A stretch of 34,896 nt of DNA, taken from NCBI RefSeq assembly GCF_002924445.1, contig NZ_PIGG01000033.1:1-34896 (forward strand). Reading direction: 5' to 3'. How positions within the stretch are numbered: position 1 is the first letter of the stretch; every line of letters starts with the position of its first letter. Positions 26,801 through 34,622 of the stretch are shown piece by piece. A program made the position numbers and the translations under genes. The stretch comes from Minwuia thermotolerans (GTDB lineage Bacteria > Pseudomonadota > Alphaproteobacteria > Minwuiales > Minwuiaceae). Below the pieces are notes generated by a model that saw only the letters and a program-made list of their open reading frames with translations, had not been told where the DNA came from and searched no databases.

Positions 26801-27091
26801 AAGGCGTCGGTCCGCAGCAGTTGCCGTGTTCCAGCGCACGGTCCGCAGATAGGCCGTAAAGGCGTCAAGGGAATCGGAACCCTCCCTGGCGATCCGTTCC
26901 CAAGGTTCCTCCCGTTCCACTACGGGGGCGATTTCGGCGTCCCAGACCACCTCGGCTATCTCGCCCTGTGCGTCATCCTCGACGCATGCGAGTCTCAGTG
27001 TCGTCAGGCCATTGCCAATCGAAGACTGGCCCTCGGCCAGCCATCGACGACCGCGAAGAATGACGAACTCGCCGGGCTGCGGCAGCTGCAT
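23876..27091 (-). CDS. drmD: DISARM class 1 SNF2-like helicase DrmD
   Basis: The protein has 1071 residues. I start it at the ATG at 27091 because GGAGGGG lies five bases upstream and the protein then begins MQLPQPGEFVILRGRRWL; an in-frame ATG at 27142 has no ribosome site. It has SNF2/RapA-type SF2 motifs: NLLVADDVGLGKTIEAGLIL near 130, AAPPSMTQQWRDEL, the DEAH box MLILDEAHHAAP near 240, RLFLTATPHNGHSNSF, and the C-terminal lobe IIFTEFEDTRRWLETRL, CTDAAREGINLQQHC and DLPWNPSRLEQRNGRIDRKL near 600. The last 350 residues are charged and helical. It is the first gene of drmD-drmMI-drmA-drmB, the gene order known for class 1 DISARM. Motor motifs look intact. Confidence 0.9.
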   Translation of the reverse strand: MQLPQPGEFVILRGRRWLAEGQSSIGNGLTTLRLACVEDDAQGEIAEVVWDAEIAPVVEREEPWERIAREGSDSLDAFTAYLRTVRWNTATAADRRLLQAPFRAGIRLDPYQLSPLRKALQLPRVNLLVADDVGLGKTIEAGLILREMLLRRRVDFTVFAAPPSMTQQWRDELASKFGISATIIDREHLAQVRRRRGFQANPWATGSFFILSHRLLNDETYVSGLREILGTTRARSMLILDEAHHAAPASGARYAIDSQFTRAVRDLAPRFEHRLFLTATPHNGHSNSFAALLEMLDPQRFTRGVPVRKGDLEPVMVRRLKSDLRAVGIKFPDRKVEPVVLDGLPADTPELALSDMLLEYGELRSRRVARLTPRQRAEAKLVYSGLQQRLLSSIAAFQKTLGVHRRTMERWRERDLRAPMEAAEQFAVGAAEIDENEEDQAEQTLLDQLETEENSAAEAASIRGTEGAESEEIDAEITLVDRMLALAGKHLHKPDARVRSIVDWIRQNLVTDGAWNRRRVIIFTEFEDTRRWLETRLLEALDNLEPEDRILTFTGTTGSDRREQVKHAFNSDPDEYPVRILICTDAAREGINLQQHCYDLFHFDLPWNPSRLEQRNGRIDRKLQPAPAVYCRYFLYPQREIDRVLQVLVEKTETIREELGAIGDVLDQRISKRLTEGGITRDEIDKLTDELDSDDDDEFVARARDEIDEGTEKRRQDLRAEIDRIRRVLDESRKRFGVGSDDLQQVIGVALESMQTPLDTHGAETVGPTRTFSLEPSDRAFANDHSWLPIFDELRERPRRPGESLNEWRRTAPPRRIAFEPAILEDGRDAPHVVQVHLEHRLVRRLLSRFISQGFRGGLQRACVVQGPGSQPRVILVGRLSLFGPGASRLHEVIIPVAAVWREADRERRPLRPLAEKGDAANVSFEELEAALRQAHPVPQNVVDRLIGGAQSDVADLRGEFERRAAEHADRAERDLEAVGEGEAETLRMLLEQQRERIEKRINDPALKQMMLDFGDDEVEQARADQRHWQRRLTELEREIAEEPARLRESYEVRAQRLEPVGVVYLWPGTG

Positions 27092-27123
27092 CGATACCCC
27101 TCCAAGCGCACCCGCAGGTTGCG

Positions 27124-27152
27124 ATGCTTTCACCCGGATCACCAGCGGTCAA
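27124..27152 (-). promoter_or_regulatory. Candidate drm operon promoter
   Basis: On the minus strand TTGACC (27152-27147) and AAGCAT (27129-27124) are 17 bases apart, which would give a short leader before the drmD start at 27091. The -10 box is poor, so this is a suggestion only. It fits the choice of the downstream drmD start. Confidence 0.25.
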
Positions 27153-27265
27153 CTCGGCGTGTTCGGGTAGGGGGCATGCTTGCGCCTGTCCGCGATCTAC
27201 CGAAGCAGGGGAAATCTAGCGGAGATCTCAAGCTTCATATGATCCAATTTCCAGGGGGCGGAGCA

Positions 27266-27349
27266 CTGCGCCTGCTTGAGACGGTAGCTTTCGCCGTTCA
27301 TCTCAAGGATATGGACGTAATGCGTCAGCCGGTCGAGAAGTGGAGCAGG
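27266..27349 (-). pseudogene. Remnant of an IS21-type IstB C-terminus
   Basis: Read leftward, the fragment encodes PAPLLDRLTHYVHILEMNGE followed by SYRLKQAQ, which matches the last residues of IstB-like ATP-binding transposition helper proteins. Nothing upstream (the ATPase core) is present, and the frame runs into unrelated sequence on both sides. It is therefore a debris fragment left by an insertion sequence next to the head of the DISARM operon. Confidence 0.6.
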
Positions 27350-27363
27350 ATTTTTGGCTAACT

Positions 27364-27394
27364 TATAAACGCGGACTCGAATGGGAGCAGGTCA
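27364..27394. repeat. 31-bp imperfect direct repeat, right copy (flanks the DISARM operon)
   Basis: It is identical to 14383-14413 at 28 of 31 positions (differences are C/G, G/T and A/G) and in the same orientation. It lies 15 bases from the istB remnant and about 270 bases upstream of the drmD start. The rest of the 27092-27502 spacer holds no gene that I can support. Confidence 0.7.
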
Positions 27395-27502
27395 GTGGTC
27401 GCCGAGGATGGTGGCGAGGTACAAGGCGAGAAAGGCTCCGACGCTATGGCGGCGGACGCATAGCAACTCCACACCGACCGTCACGCCGCCTTTTTACCCT
27501 GT

Positions 27503-28720
27503 TTATGCACCCGGCGCTTGCGCGAACAACCGGACAACGAAACGCTCGTCTTGTTCGACCAAGCCCGGTTCGGTGCCGTTGTGTTCTCTCATACCCCTGA
27601 CGATTTTCCGGGGAATCCCCATCCCCATATGTTCCAGATACCGGTAGTCGCGCATCACGTCTTTCAATATCTGGTTTCGTGCCGCCCGCGTACCGGCGCG
27701 CATGCGGGCTGGCGTTATGCCGTTCGGCAGTCGGCCTGGCGAGACGATCTCCAGCCGGTCGCTGTAAACCGCCAACTCGATATCAGTGCTTGTGAGCAGG
27801 TAGTCGCGGTGAATGAGGGCGTTGACGATGCCCTCGCGAAGCGCATCGGGTGGATAGACTGGCCGTTCAACCCGTCTTCCGCCTTCGGCCTCGATGACCA
27901 CGCGGGTGTTGCGTTGCACGAAATCGAGAGCCTGTTCGACAAGGCCGTTTTCCACGATGTCACCGCTTTCGCTCAATAGTGGCGTCATGGGGCCGCGAAG
28001 CGCCGTGCGCTCCTGCGCATCATAGTCCTGTTCCGTGCCGGAATATGCGACAGCATCTATCCCCGCATGAGGCAGAAACCTGTTCGGCGTTTTGCCGAAC
28101 AGCAACATGCCACCGACGGTTACGCCTTCCTCGGTCATGATCTCGGTATTGATGAGAAGGGACTGCCACGCTTCCTCGTCTTCGTCGGCGGGCACATCCT
28201 GCTGGCGGATGTCGCCGAAATAATTTCGCAGGCGTCTCCGGTCGAGGTTCGCGAGCGTCGCGCCTGATACGGGCCGCAGTTCGGCCCGTATCGAACCCCT
28301 TTGCTGGAACAGACGTGCAAGTTCTTCCGGGCTTGCTTCCCGGCTCTGCGTGCCGACCCGCATCAAATATCTGTTGGTGTTGTTGTGCCAGAGCGCATGT
28401 ACGTCGTATCCGCGCGTTACGCGGACGATGGCAACGTCGTTATTGTCTTCTACGTTGCGAACCACCTCGAAGAACGGAACGATTGCCGGTCTGATCTTGT
28501 CGCGGCATACACTCATGACCCATTCTTCGAGGTCTTGCCGCGTCAGGCCCGTGATCGTTCCGTCGTCTTCGACGCCGAGCAGCACCATGCCGCCTTCCAA
28601 GTTCGAGAAGGCGACCAGTTCCCTCGCAAGGTCCTGCGTGCGCAGGTGATCTCGTTTGAATTCCACACCGGAATTCTCGCCGTTCGCTATTATTTCCAGC
28701 AGTTCGGTCCGCGTCGTCAT
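27503..28720 (-). CDS. Schlafen AlbA_2 / HATPase_c_4 ATP-binding protein
   Basis: The protein has 405 residues. The N-terminal AlbA_2 (Schlafen-like) domain is recognisable from NGENSGVEFKRDHLRT and LARELVAFSNLEGGMVLLGV at about 12-52, with DDGTITGL following. The C-terminal part, about 260-400, fits the associated ATP-binding domain, with YPPDALREGIVNALIHRDYL, IELAVYSDRLEIVSPGRLPN and LEHMGMGIPRKIVRGM. Such proteins are often labelled RecG-related or putative transcriptional regulators. The start codon is only three bases after the trlF-like stop, so the two genes form a tight operon. Schlafen-type domains can act as nucleases or nucleic-acid binders; function here is unproven, but partnership with the TrlF-like ATPase is strongly suggested by spacing. 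Confidence 0.82.
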   Translation of the reverse strand: MTTRTELLEIIANGENSGVEFKRDHLRTQDLARELVAFSNLEGGMVLLGVEDDGTITGLTRQDLEEWVMSVCRDKIRPAIVPFFEVVRNVEDNNDVAIVRVTRGYDVHALWHNNTNRYLMRVGTQSREASPEELARLFQQRGSIRAELRPVSGATLANLDRRRLRNYFGDIRQQDVPADEDEEAWQSLLINTEIMTEEGVTVGGMLLFGKTPNRFLPHAGIDAVAYSGTEQDYDAQERTALRGPMTPLLSESGDIVENGLVEQALDFVQRNTRVVIEAEGGRRVERPVYPPDALREGIVNALIHRDYLLTSTDIELAVYSDRLEIVSPGRLPNGITPARMRAGTRAARNQILKDVMRDYRYLEHMGMGIPRKIVRGMREHNGTEPGLVEQDERFVVRLFAQAPGA

Positions 28721-28723
28721 GCC

Positions 28724-31420
28724 TCAGAACCCGTACTTGGAGCGGCGCATCTCGAAAGCGGCCTTGCCGCCTTCGAGGATTTCCTCGACCAGTTCCCGCA
28801 CGGGCTGCGAGTCGATGGAGCCCATATGTTCGGGCGCGATTCTCGCATGGCCTTCCCTGGCTTCGCCGGAAGCGGCGAGGCCGAGGATAAGTTCGGCGTC
28901 GCCGAGGACCGGGATATTGGCGTTGTGCGTCGAGAAGACGAACTGGCGGCGGCGCTTTTCCTGCCGCATGATCGGCACCACGCCCTCCGTAATGAAGCGG
29001 TTGTCGAGATCGTCTTCGGGCTGATCGACGACAAGCGGCGCTTCCGACTCAAGCAACAGGAGCAGCAGGACGGCGGTCGCCTTCTGCCCGGTCGAGAGCG
29101 CTTGCAGCGTTTGCCATGTGGCCGGTTCGCCGTCGGGAGCCGTGTTCAGCTCGATTTTGGTTGTCGCGGGCAGTTCCAGTTCCTCGATCCGCATGAACAG
29201 GTCGAGATTGGCCTGTGCGATCCGCTCGGCCGCGCCGGACGGCAGGTTGTAATGCTTCATGAGCGCTTCTTTGCCTTCCCGGCACCGCTGCGCCAATTCC
29301 GGCAGTGACAACTGCTCTTGCGCGCGCAGGCGCTCCAGCGCGGCGGCGAGATTGCCGCCGACCTCGCGCAGGAGCTGCTCCAGCGGCTCGCGGTTCCCGG
29401 CCATCGTGACCCTGACCTGCACCCGGTCGCGGAGCTTCCGGGACACCCGCTTCGCTGCGGTCTCGATGAGCCTGTATTCGGCGGCCTTGATGTCTTCCCA
29501 CTCCGCCAGAAGGTTGCGGCGCTGCGCCTCGTGCGCTTTGAGATCGCGCTTGAGATTTTCCGTCTTCTCCTTCAGCGGGCGCAGTTCCTCGATCTGCTGG
29601 CGAAGCTTGATGAATTCCGCGCCGTCGATCTTCGACTTCTGGAGTTCGCGCAGGAGCTTTTCGTAAGTGTCCTCGATTGCGGACTTGCGCTCGTTCCAGC
29701 GTGGTTTCGTCTTCGCAATCGCGTGATCGGCTTCGCCAAGAGCCTTGCCGAACTGTTCGCCGACGGTTTCGAGATTCGTGCTCAGCGTGCCGAGGATTTT
29801 CTCGATTTCGGACAGGATGTCGGCATTTGGCAACCCTTCGAGGGCCTTGCTGGAGACGAACGCCGTATCGACGGGCAGTCCCTCCGTGAGTTCATTGTGA
29901 AGCGCGCGGTACTGGTCAAGCCGTTCGTCCAGGTTGGAGAACAGCCGTTCTTCTCGAATGAGCAGGCTCTTTTCTTTCAGCCGTTCTTCCAGCCCGGCCT
30001 GCTGGAATCGCTTCTGCGTTTCTTCTAGGCCCGGCAGCGCCGCAAGGCGTTCTTCGAGCCGCTGCATCTCGCGTCGCACATCAACGATGCGGCTGCGCGA
30101 GCGCTCCAGCTCCAGTCGGGTCTTCGATTTCCGTCCGGACAGGGACGGGTCCCGGTCAACGAACCGTTCCAGCAACAGGGTCAGCTTCTCCGGACTTTTC
30201 GTGAGTTCGGAGATTTCATGCTGGCCGAAGACTTCCACGCCGGGCATCACGTCGCGCGGCGATAACGTCAGGACTTCGCCAGCTTCGTCCTTGACGACCG
30301 GCGGATTCGGCACCGATCTTTCAATCGTGTAGCACCGCTCCGACGGCTTATGGGATCGCACGAGCAACGAGACCTTCGTCCCCGATTGCAGGACGTGGCG
30401 GATCACGCCGTCATGGGCCTTCTGGGCTTCGTCCCCAAGAGGGTCGAGGCCGAGCGCATAGCGTATGCTTTCGACCATCGTCGATTTGCCGGTGCCGCGT
30501 CCGCCGACCAGGACATTGAGGTTTTCGTTAAAATGCACGGCGGTATCGCGCAGGAACCCACCTTCCCAGGTCATCGCAAGGAATTCTGCATGGGATTCGG
30601 GCTTGGGATCGCTGTGCAGTCGGATACGGGAATCCGGATCGAGAAACGCCTGCCGGAACGCCTCGACCGAGACGGTGGACATCTTGATGAAGCACGAGGC
30701 GCCGTCCTTCTTCAGGTCCTCCGGGTCGTTCACGTCCGAAGCATTCAGAATCGCCGGGGTGCGGTCGCGCCTGTGCTGGGCGTCTTTGTTTTCGAGGATG
30801 GGCCTGATCCCGTCCGGCGCGTTGCTGACCGGACCCGGCAGCGCGCACGCAAGCAGATCGGGATTTTTCCAGACATTGATCCGCGATTGCCCTGAGAGCT
30901 TCTTCAGCAATCCGCCTTCGGAAGCCACATGCGCGGCGATGCACACCGCGCCCCAGGACTTCGCGCATTCCAGCAGTTCGATGGAATCCTTGCTGCCTGT
31001 CGGCGACGGCTGGTCGGTGTTGTGAATGCCGCATTCGCCGATGAAGCGCTCAAGGACATCGTCCTTGTCCGGGTCGAACAGGCACAGGAAATGAACGCCG
31101 TCTTTCGTGACGGCTTCGAACCCGCTGAACGCATGGAGCCCGGCGGTGCGCGCCGCGCGCACGAGGCTTGCCGAGTGCTTGACGCGGTAGTGATCCGTGA
31201 CCGCAATGACCTCTATGCCAATTTCAAGGCAGGTTTCGATGATCGCCTTGTTGTAGTCGTCTTCCGACGTGAAGGCGGTCGTCTTGTTGTGTGTATCGAG
31301 ATAGGCGAACGGATTCACCTGCAAGGCGCAGCGGTAGAACCGCGCGCCGTTCGGAAGATCCAGTGCGGCTTGCATGCGATCCGAAAGCGGACGTGCCAGA
31401 CTCGTCGGTTCTGCGGTCAT
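28724..31420 (-). CDS. TrlF-type PHP-domain / SMC-like ABC ATPase
   Basis: The protein has 898 residues. The N-terminal 250 residues form a PHP-like phosphoesterase region, with EVIAVTDHYRVKHSASLVRA near 73-92 and GLHAFSGFEAVTKDGVHFL; the first metal-binding histidine pair looks incomplete (YLDTHNKT). An ATPase head follows: NVLVGGRGTGKSTMVESIRY near 303. A long coiled coil (about 430-700) with charged heptads comes next, then ALSTGQKATAVLLLLLLESE (ABC signature) and PLVVDQPEDDLDNRFI (Walker B) near 780-805, and a final FVFSTHNANIPVLGDAEL. This is the layout of the TrlF family of SMC/RecN-like proteins. It is co-transcribed with the ribbon-helix-helix gene 34 bases upstream and the AlbA_2 gene downstream. 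A nucleic-acid-sensing defence or repair role is plausible but inferred. Confidence 0.85.
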   Translation of the reverse strand: MTAEPTSLARPLSDRMQAALDLPNGARFYRCALQVNPFAYLDTHNKTTAFTSEDDYNKAIIETCLEIGIEVIAVTDHYRVKHSASLVRAARTAGLHAFSGFEAVTKDGVHFLCLFDPDKDDVLERFIGECGIHNTDQPSPTGSKDSIELLECAKSWGAVCIAAHVASEGGLLKKLSGQSRINVWKNPDLLACALPGPVSNAPDGIRPILENKDAQHRRDRTPAILNASDVNDPEDLKKDGASCFIKMSTVSVEAFRQAFLDPDSRIRLHSDPKPESHAEFLAMTWEGGFLRDTAVHFNENLNVLVGGRGTGKSTMVESIRYALGLDPLGDEAQKAHDGVIRHVLQSGTKVSLLVRSHKPSERCYTIERSVPNPPVVKDEAGEVLTLSPRDVMPGVEVFGQHEISELTKSPEKLTLLLERFVDRDPSLSGRKSKTRLELERSRSRIVDVRREMQRLEERLAALPGLEETQKRFQQAGLEERLKEKSLLIREERLFSNLDERLDQYRALHNELTEGLPVDTAFVSSKALEGLPNADILSEIEKILGTLSTNLETVGEQFGKALGEADHAIAKTKPRWNERKSAIEDTYEKLLRELQKSKIDGAEFIKLRQQIEELRPLKEKTENLKRDLKAHEAQRRNLLAEWEDIKAAEYRLIETAAKRVSRKLRDRVQVRVTMAGNREPLEQLLREVGGNLAAALERLRAQEQLSLPELAQRCREGKEALMKHYNLPSGAAERIAQANLDLFMRIEELELPATTKIELNTAPDGEPATWQTLQALSTGQKATAVLLLLLLESEAPLVVDQPEDDLDNRFITEGVVPIMRQEKRRRQFVFSTHNANIPVLGDAELILGLAASGEAREGHARIAPEHMGSIDSQPVRELVEEILEGGKAAFEMRRSKYGF

Positions 31421-31454
31421 CTGCGGTCCTCCGTCAGGTTTACCGTGTCAAACC

Positions 31455-31625
31455 TCATTCCTGCTCCAAGTGTTCTTTTTGTTCGGCGACGTACCGCTCG
31501 ACCGCGTCCCGGACAACCCAGGCCAGTGATACCTTCTTCTGCCTCGCGAGCTGTTCCAGAACCTCATAGATATCTGGTGGAAAGCTGATCGACGCCCGCA
31601 CAGATGCCGCCCCTTCGGGTTTCAT
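31455..31625 (-). CDS. Ribbon-helix-helix (CopG/Arc-type) DNA-binding protein
   Basis: The predicted protein has 56 residues. The beta strand ASVRASISFPPDIYEVLEQL and the following helix VSLAWVVRDAVERYVAEQ are the classical ribbon-helix-helix dimer fold. I prefer the start at 31625; an ATG at 31655 would add ten basic residues but lacks a better ribosome site. Such small proteins usually bind palindromic operators and repress their own operon. Here it is the first gene ahead of the TrlF-like and AlbA_2 genes, and a dense palindrome lies 54 bases upstream. Antitoxin-like or autorepressor function is therefore likely. Confidence 0.8.
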   Translation of the reverse strand: MKPEGAASVRASISFPPDIYEVLEQLARQKKVSLAWVVRDAVERYVAEQKEHLEQE

Positions 31626-31678
31626 GTTTCGCCTGTCTCCCTTACGTCCGTCCATAGCACCACGGTCCCGGAGATGCC

Positions 31679-31705
31679 TTCACCAGATTACACCATGGTG
31701 GTGAA
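31679..31705. promoter_or_regulatory. Palindromic operator candidate for the ribbon-helix-helix protein
   Basis: TTCACCA (31679-31685) and TGGTGAA (31699-31705) form a perfect 7-bp dyad, and a 10-bp perfect palindrome CACCATGGTG (31691-31700) is nested inside. A further ACCAT half-site follows at 31705-31709. Clustered TGGTG-type half-sites just upstream of a ribbon-helix-helix gene are what an autoregulatory site looks like. Confidence 0.5.
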
Positions 31706-31709
31706 CCAT

Positions 31710-32104
31710 GACAGTCCCTGAAGCAGGTCATCGGCGCGTCCGGCAAGGCCGGTCAGGCTCTCGTGAACCGCGCCTGCGCCCGGTCGCGTCCATTCGGTGT
31801 CGATCCTTCGCGCAAGAGGACGCCGTCGCGCCCCGTATCTTTGTCTGACTCGCACTGATCCGGCGCGGCGGCCTTTCGCGTGCCTTATCCATCCAGCGGG
31901 TCACGCCCCGGCCTTTCATTACCGGCAGCCTGGGGTCGGCGGTCGTCGTCGCAAGCGGCATTTTTCCGTCGTCGAGCGATTTCGCGCCTTCGACAAAGTG
32001 ATCAGGTCTCGCCTCAAATCCTGATCGCTGGTCGGAAGTCACTGAGTTCACGTTATCGCGCTCTCCCCGCCCGCGCCGTGCCGCGTCGAGCAGACGGCGA
32101 TAGC
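31710..32104. other. Intergenic stretch without a supportable gene
   Basis: An open frame on the minus strand continues from the decayed nucleotidyltransferase through this region to 31728, but its protein sequence is compositionally odd and resembles nothing I know. I see no RNA gene or terminator. It is best read as degraded DNA and the upstream region of the ribbon-helix-helix operon. Confidence 0.4.
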
Positions 32105-32365
<261 letters not shown>

Positions 32366-32416
32366 CGGTTCAGCCTATCGTGCCCGCGCGAATTTTTCTC
32401 TGGCAGCGCCAGCGAG

Positions 32417-33586
32417 CTACTTCAGGCCCTTGCTGCCATCGGCGATTATCCGAAAGACATGATCACCCTCAGTCCCGTAATGCGCGACGGCCGGGTTCTC
32501 CAATAGCCCAAGATACGTGTAGTCGTTCGAAACCAGCACGTTGGTCAGGTCGTATTTATCGGTTTTGCTCGATGCGCCTCCCAAATGCTTTGGCAAGAGA
32601 CGAAAGCTGAGCAGGTCGTTTGGATCAGAGATCGCAACGACCTGGATCGGGCCCCGTCCCCGTCCGCTTTGAGTGCGCGAACTATCCAGGAATCTTGCGA
32701 AAGACGCGGCGGGACCGGAGGCGAGCAATGCGCTCTGGACCAAAGGCGCATTTCCCAGGCTCAGCAACGGTATCTGATTGGTGGCAAGGAAGATCGAGAC
32801 GACATTCGACAAGCGTTGTTCAACAAACTTTTCTCTGCCGCCATCCAGTGCGACAAATGCGTCCATGAGAATGATCGATCCGAGGCTCTCCGGCATTAGG
32901 ATGGTCGGATAAGTGCCTGCTCGGGCGGTGAGCGTCACGTCACGGCGGCACGGCACACGTACGTTTGGCTCGCCCGGGGGAAGCTGATCTCCGGTGTGGG
33001 TTGAGCCACCCAACAACTCGCAAGTTGCCTTGCGCATCGCGGCGCGAATGCTGTCTCCGTTGCGTCCGAGGTAGACCACGGCATCCGTGAAGCAGCGATT
33101 GATCAACTCGCTGCGGAGGGCCTGATTGTACTTCGCCCGCTTCGGCGAGCGGTAGTCCGCTCCATCAGGCTCTTCGCCCTCCCGATAGTTTTCGTATTCC
33201 AGTTCGTCGCGATAGGGGTCCACCGCGCGACCCCAGATAAAAAATGTTGCATCGACGCGCCCGTTCTCGGTGACCAGGGTCGCAACTTTGCTTTCCACGA
33301 TTTTCCGGCCGTTGGCATCATAGTAGGTCTTCCCATCTGCAACGGCCGGTTCACTGGCCCCGAGGGCGCGCGCCATCGAGTTTGCCCGGCGAACCGCCCA
33401 CCGGTAGCCATGGTTGTGAGAACACATGCCGTGGCTGAAAATCATCTGCACGGATTCGGTCGGTGAATTTTCGAGCGTCTGATTCACGCCCAGGAATGTA
33501 TCGGCACGATCGGCTTGCGGCGGGTCGTACGGCTTCGAACAAGCTGCCAGCGCCGCGCAAAACAGAATCGCAAAAGATATTCTCAT
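32417..33586 (-). CDS. Lipoprotein with alpha/beta-hydrolase-like features
   Basis: The protein has 389 residues when started at the ATG at 33586, which has GGAG five bases upstream; it then begins MRISFAILFCAALAACSKP, a lipoprotein signal peptide with lipobox LAAC. The mature part contains VQMIFSHGMCSHNHGY (an oxyanion-type HG segment), ILMPESLGSIILMDAF (a nucleophile-elbow-like ESLG in place of GxSxG), PIQVVAISDPNDLLSFRL (a possible catalytic Asp) and a late His in VAHYGTEGDHVF. An anchored esterase or lipase-like enzyme of the cell envelope is a reasonable guess. I do not recognise a characterised family. A second small lipoprotein gene lies 39 bases upstream on the same strand. Confidence 0.65.
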   Translation of the reverse strand: MRISFAILFCAALAACSKPYDPPQADRADTFLGVNQTLENSPTESVQMIFSHGMCSHNHGYRWAVRRANSMARALGASEPAVADGKTYYDANGRKIVESKVATLVTENGRVDATFFIWGRAVDPYRDELEYENYREGEEPDGADYRSPKRAKYNQALRSELINRCFTDAVVYLGRNGDSIRAAMRKATCELLGGSTHTGDQLPPGEPNVRVPCRRDVTLTARAGTYPTILMPESLGSIILMDAFVALDGGREKFVEQRLSNVVSIFLATNQIPLLSLGNAPLVQSALLASGPAASFARFLDSSRTQSGRGRGPIQVVAISDPNDLLSFRLLPKHLGGASSKTDKYDLTNVLVSNDYTYLGLLENPAVAHYGTEGDHVFRIIADGSKGLK

Positions 33587-33625
33587 AACCGCTCCAACGG
33601 GTCTTTGGCTCGCCTGCAAACGCCA

Positions 33626-33997
33626 TCAATTCGTTTGACTACTCCCATTTTGCGGCAATTCGAACAGTCGCCAACAGGTGAGCGAGGCGAGGGACGTTTT
33701 CTCGGGGGGAGAAAAGAGTGAAGACAGAAGCGAGGAGCGCGTGCCACTCTGTTCTAGCGAACATTTAAACCCCGTCGCCTGCGCCCTTGGACCGGGCGAC
33801 GCGCCGGAATTGGCTTCGGAGATCGCCGCGCCGGAGACCATGCCCTCTGCCGCCTTATCCTCGCGCTCAATGACTTGTTCTGGATCGTTTATGCTAATCA
33901 GACGGACGCCGTCACCGAGGTTTACGTGGACTTCGTCCACGAAGGAGCAGCCTGACACCGCAACAGCGATGATGCTCATCTTAATCAAATGTCTCAC
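33626..33997 (-). CDS. Small lipoprotein of unknown function
   Basis: The predicted protein has 123 residues with a GTG start. The N-terminus HLIKMSIIAVAVSGCSF is a short lipoprotein signal peptide with Cys in a VSGC lipobox; the in-frame ATG at 33979 would be too short to serve as a signal. The remainder has no recognised domain and is polar, rich in Ser and Glu. It precedes the hydrolase-like lipoprotein by 39 bases on the same strand, so the two may be an operon of envelope proteins. The second half could be poorly conserved. Confidence 0.5.
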   Translation of the reverse strand: MRHLIKMSIIAVAVSGCSFVDEVHVNLGDGVRLISINDPEQVIEREDKAAEGMVSGAAISEANSGASPGPRAQATGFKCSLEQSGTRSSLLSSLFSPPEKTSLASLTCWRLFELPQNGSSQTN

Positions 33998-34060
33998 GGA
34001 TATCTGCCTGTAAATATTGTCCAGTATTCACCATTTAATCTTCCTGCCAAGATGATACGG

Positions 34061-34492
34061 TCACTGAAGTGATGCTCCAAGCGATTTCTGTCGCCGATCC
34101 TCGCGATCCAGGTGCCATCGCCACTGAATGTGCTTGTGAGCCTTCCTCTGCTGCCACTGTCGGAGTTCCGCGGCAAAGATCGGACCGAAGCGGTTCCACC
34201 AGAACCGGACGGTTGCATGGCTGACGTCGATGCCTCGCTCATGCAGCAGGTCCTCTGGTCTTGACCCTTCAAATTGGTCCGATCTGAATGCGAGTTTTCG
34301 GGCACACTTTGGAAGCCCAGCACATTCGCCCCGGTCGGCGATGATCGCCGGGATGGTCAGACCAAGATTAACTACTGGAGGGGCGGTTTGACGTGACCCC
34401 CAACTTTCATCCAGCCATAAGTAGAGTCCTCGGGTGATCTGCGTCACCGCGTCCTGTTTGAAATCGTCGCTGAAATTGCTTTTGCCCATCAT
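34061..34492 (-). pseudogene. Chimeric transposase remnant (IS3-type OrfA start joined to IS6-type fragment)
   Basis: The frame begins like an IS3-family OrfA (MGKSNFSDDFKQDAVTQITR), then breaks abruptly. Later it contains LHERGIDVSHATVRFWWNRF and QWRWHLD, hallmarks of the IS6-family catalytic domain, but the DDE motif and the rest are missing. Two different insertion sequences have evidently been truncated into each other. The product cannot be an active transposase. Confidence 0.65.
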
Positions 34493-34529
34493 CGCCTCCC
34501 AGCCTCAAAATTAGGGAAGAAGGCGTCTA

Positions 34530-34560
34530 CGAATCTAGGGGCTATTCATCGTCGAATCTA
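34530..34560. repeat. Short direct repeat upstream of the transposase remnant
   Basis: CGAATCTA occurs at 34530-34537 and again at 34553-34560, each followed by a G-rich tail. It lies just outside the start of the IS3-type fragment and may be part of an insertion-sequence end. The 34493-34622 spacer otherwise holds nothing that I recognise. Confidence 0.3.
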
Positions 34561-34622
34561 TGGGATTGGCTTAGGTTAGTGAACGTGCTCAAGGGATCAT
34601 CAATCTTCGTCGGACGGGAAAA

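Noticed and set aside
31728-32051. Minus-strand frame of 107 codons before the ribbon-helix-helix gene
   Set aside because: It continues the frame of the broken nucleotidyltransferase, has no ribosome site and resembles no family.
33994-34323. Minus-strand frame of 109 codons overlapping the transposase remnant
   Set aside because: It is out of frame with the recognisable IS6-type motifs and has a biased composition without a domain.
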